DNA from: Nocardioides sp.
GTDB taxonomy: Bacteria; Actinomycetota; Actinomycetes; Propionibacteriales; Nocardioidaceae
NCBI GenBank assembly: GCA_017354415.1
Contig: JAFMQY010000008.1
Coordinates: 1-42,641 of the forward strand
Direction of reading: 5' to 3'
DNA: 42,641 nt
Position 1 is the stretch's first letter; each line of letters begins with the position of its first letter. The notes under the pieces are model-generated. The model saw nothing but the letters and a program-made list of their open reading frames with translations, did not search any database and was not told the DNA's origin. The position numbers were made by a program, and so were the translations under genes. Of the stretch, positions 41,663 to 42,641 are shown piece by piece.

Positions 41663-41734
41663 CACTTCCGTTGCTTACCGGGGGTTGCAACACCTGAGAA
41701 GCGACGGGATACCCGGTGAGCCGGGGATCCCAAC
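41663..41734 (+). repeat. 72-bp two-hairpin intergenic repeat, copy 2
   Basis: Ungapped match, 61 of 72, to 13699-13770. In the first stem the two changes at 41667 and 41672 (C to T) keep pairing as U.G in a plus-strand RNA. Hairpin 2 has one A/G mismatch. It lies between divergent genes and ends next to the -10 hexamer of the HAD gene. Confidence 0.75.
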
Positions 41735-41740
41735 TACGGT
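41735..41740 (+). promoter_or_regulatory. -10 hexamer TACGGT, leaderless start of the HAD gene
   Basis: TACGGT with a 6-nt gap to the GTG at 41747. It abuts the 72-bp repeat, whose second hairpin would span the -35 zone. Confidence 0.5.
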
Positions 41741-41746
41741 GGCCGC

Positions 41747-42445
41747 GTGGATCTCGACGCAGTGGTCTTCGACTGGGGCGGCACGCTCACGCGGTGGCAC
41801 GACATCGACTTCCATGCTGAGTCCCTGGCGCTCGCCGCTGCCGTCACCACCGCCGGCCATGACCCGGCCGCCGCGCGAGCCGCGCTCCACGAGGCCGGGA
41901 ACGTCGTGTGGGGTCGGGCTCGCGAGCACCAGCAGAGCGCCACCATCGCCGACCTCTTCGCCGAGGCCGGGCTCGACCACGATCCTGCGTTGCTGACGGC
42001 GTACCGGGAGTTCTGGGAGCCGCACACCTACACCGATCCCGAGGTCGGGCCGACGCTCGAGCGGCTGCGGGCAGCGGGGCTGCGGGTCGGGGTCCTCTCC
42101 AACACGATCTGGCCGCGCGAGTGGCACGTCGGGTTCTTCGAGCGCGACGGTGTCTACGACCTGATCGACGGCGACGTGTACACCAGCGAGATCCCGTGGA
42201 CGAAGCCCTCTCCACAGGCGTTCCGGGCCGCCATGGACGCGATCGGGGTCACGGAGCCCGCGCGTTGCGTCTTCGTGGGCGACCGGCTGTACGACGACGT
42301 GTGGGGCGCGCAGCAGGCCGGGATGAGGGCGGTGCACATCCCTCTCAGCACGATCCCGGCCGCGCAGGTCGGTGCGCGCCAAGGCACGCCGGACGGCGTC
42401 ATCCACTCGCTGGCCGAGCTCCCGGACCTGCTGGCCGCCTGGTGA
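41747..42445 (+). CDS. HAD superfamily hydrolase
   Basis: A 232-residue haloacid-dehalogenase-type hydrolase, probably a small-molecule phosphatase. Motif I is VVFDWGGTLT, where the second Asp of DxD is replaced by Gly, a variant seen in several HAD subgroups that can weaken phosphatase acid/base function. Motif II is VLSNT, motif III Lys is in TKPSPQAF, and motif IV is FVGDRLYDDVWGAQQAG. A helical cap lies at about residues 20-85. The GTG start is supported by promoter spacing. The substrate is unknown. Confidence 0.87.
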   Translation: MDLDAVVFDWGGTLTRWHDIDFHAESLALAAAVTTAGHDPAAARAALHEAGNVVWGRAREHQQSATIADLFAEAGLDHDPALLTAYREFWEPHTYTDPEVGPTLERLRAAGLRVGVLSNTIWPREWHVGFFERDGVYDLIDGDVYTSEIPWTKPSPQAFRAAMDAIGVTEPARCVFVGDRLYDDVWGAQQAGMRAVHIPLSTIPAAQVGARQGTPDGVIHSLAELPDLLAAW

Positions 42446-42481
42446 CGCTGACTTCATGCAGTGGTCTTCATCTTTTGGCAT

Positions 42482-42542
42482 TGCACAAACATGAGGCAGA
42501 AAGGGCCAGACGGCTTCCGAGCCTGCGTTGCATGATTGTGCA
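42482..42542. promoter_or_regulatory. Widely spaced inverted repeat near the right edge
   Basis: TGCACAAACATG (42482-42493) and CATGATTGTGCA (42531-42542) are complementary at 11 of 12 positions, in a relatively AT-rich intergenic stretch. They are candidate paired operator sites for the gene that starts near 42552. Confidence 0.45.
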
Positions 42543-42551
42543 TGCGGGTCT

Positions 42552-42641
42552 GTGGATCACACCCCCCCTGTCGATCCGGGGCCCAGGCCGATTTCCCCCA
42601 ATTGGCCGCGTCTGGTGCTTCGGGGAATGTCTCGGGAGTTC
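42552..42641 (+). CDS. Possible start of a gene cut by the window edge
   Basis: GTG at 42552 opens a frame of 30 codons that runs off the window, beginning MDHTPPVDPGPRPISP and going on with NWPRLVLRGMSREF, a plausible protein start. No clear ribosome site is seen (GCGGG at 42544-42548 at best). No family can be named. Confidence 0.35.
   Translation, partial: MDHTPPVDPGPRPISPNWPRLVLRGMSREF

Overview
The window is high-GC DNA with dense, often overlapping genes, many GTG or TTG starts, and many genes whose -10-like hexamer (TANNNT, mostly TAGGCT) lies 6-7 nt before the start codon. It also carries a housekeeping gene order (cdsA, rlmN, dxr, rseP/rip1, ispG, GNAT, proS) typical of Actinobacteria. 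Together with the intergenic repeat families this suggests the Nocardioidaceae (Nocardioides or a close relative). The genus is an inference. I see no tRNA, rRNA, CRISPR array or transposase gene.

Layout. 1-5262: the end of cdsA, a histidine phosphatase, a small membrane protein, a secreted-repeat lipoprotein, a TetR regulator, a DHA2-type MFS pump broken by a one-base frameshift, and rlmN. 5350-7324: a LOG-family protein and a RIO-type kinase, both on the minus strand. 7485-24444: a polyamine uptake and catabolism block. It holds an FAD amine oxidoreductase with an AsnC/Lrp regulator, a Tat-signal PotD-PotA-PotB-PotC importer, a putrescine-type aminotransferase, a YtcJ-like amidohydrolase behind a possible 14-codon leader ORF, and one long probable operon: aminobutyraldehyde dehydrogenase, MBL-fold protein, saccharopine-dehydrogenase-like protein, and a second importer resembling YdcSTUV. 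24463-28485: a luciferase-like oxidoreductase, an unknown gene with a palindrome over its promoter, gabT (GABA transaminase) and ddaH (dimethylargininase). 28527-32195: dxr, rseP/rip1 and ispG. 32179-38925: four secreted PF04185-type phosphoesterases, with a DUF4081-like GNAT between the third and fourth. 38994-42445: proS, an APH-like phosphotransferase and a HAD hydrolase. A possible gene start runs off the right edge.

How the genes work together. Two importers would bring in putrescine or related amines. The aminotransferase (and/or the FAD oxidoreductase) would give 4-aminobutanal, the aldehyde dehydrogenase would give GABA, and GabT would give succinate semialdehyde. No gabD and no puuA is present in the window. 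The motif GAATCCGCA occurs exactly in the promoter regions of the aminotransferase, the aldehyde dehydrogenase and gabT, and near-exactly before potD/asnC, so these units probably share a regulator. Compared with the usual actinobacterial order, about 23 kb lies between rlmN and dxr, and secreted phosphoesterases lie between ispG and proS.

The most unusual items are the MBL/saccharopine-dehydrogenase pair inside the putrescine operon, the shared promoter motif, a 72-bp intergenic repeat with two hairpins present twice, and a pair of post-gene hairpins with an identical 9-nt loop and compensated stems.
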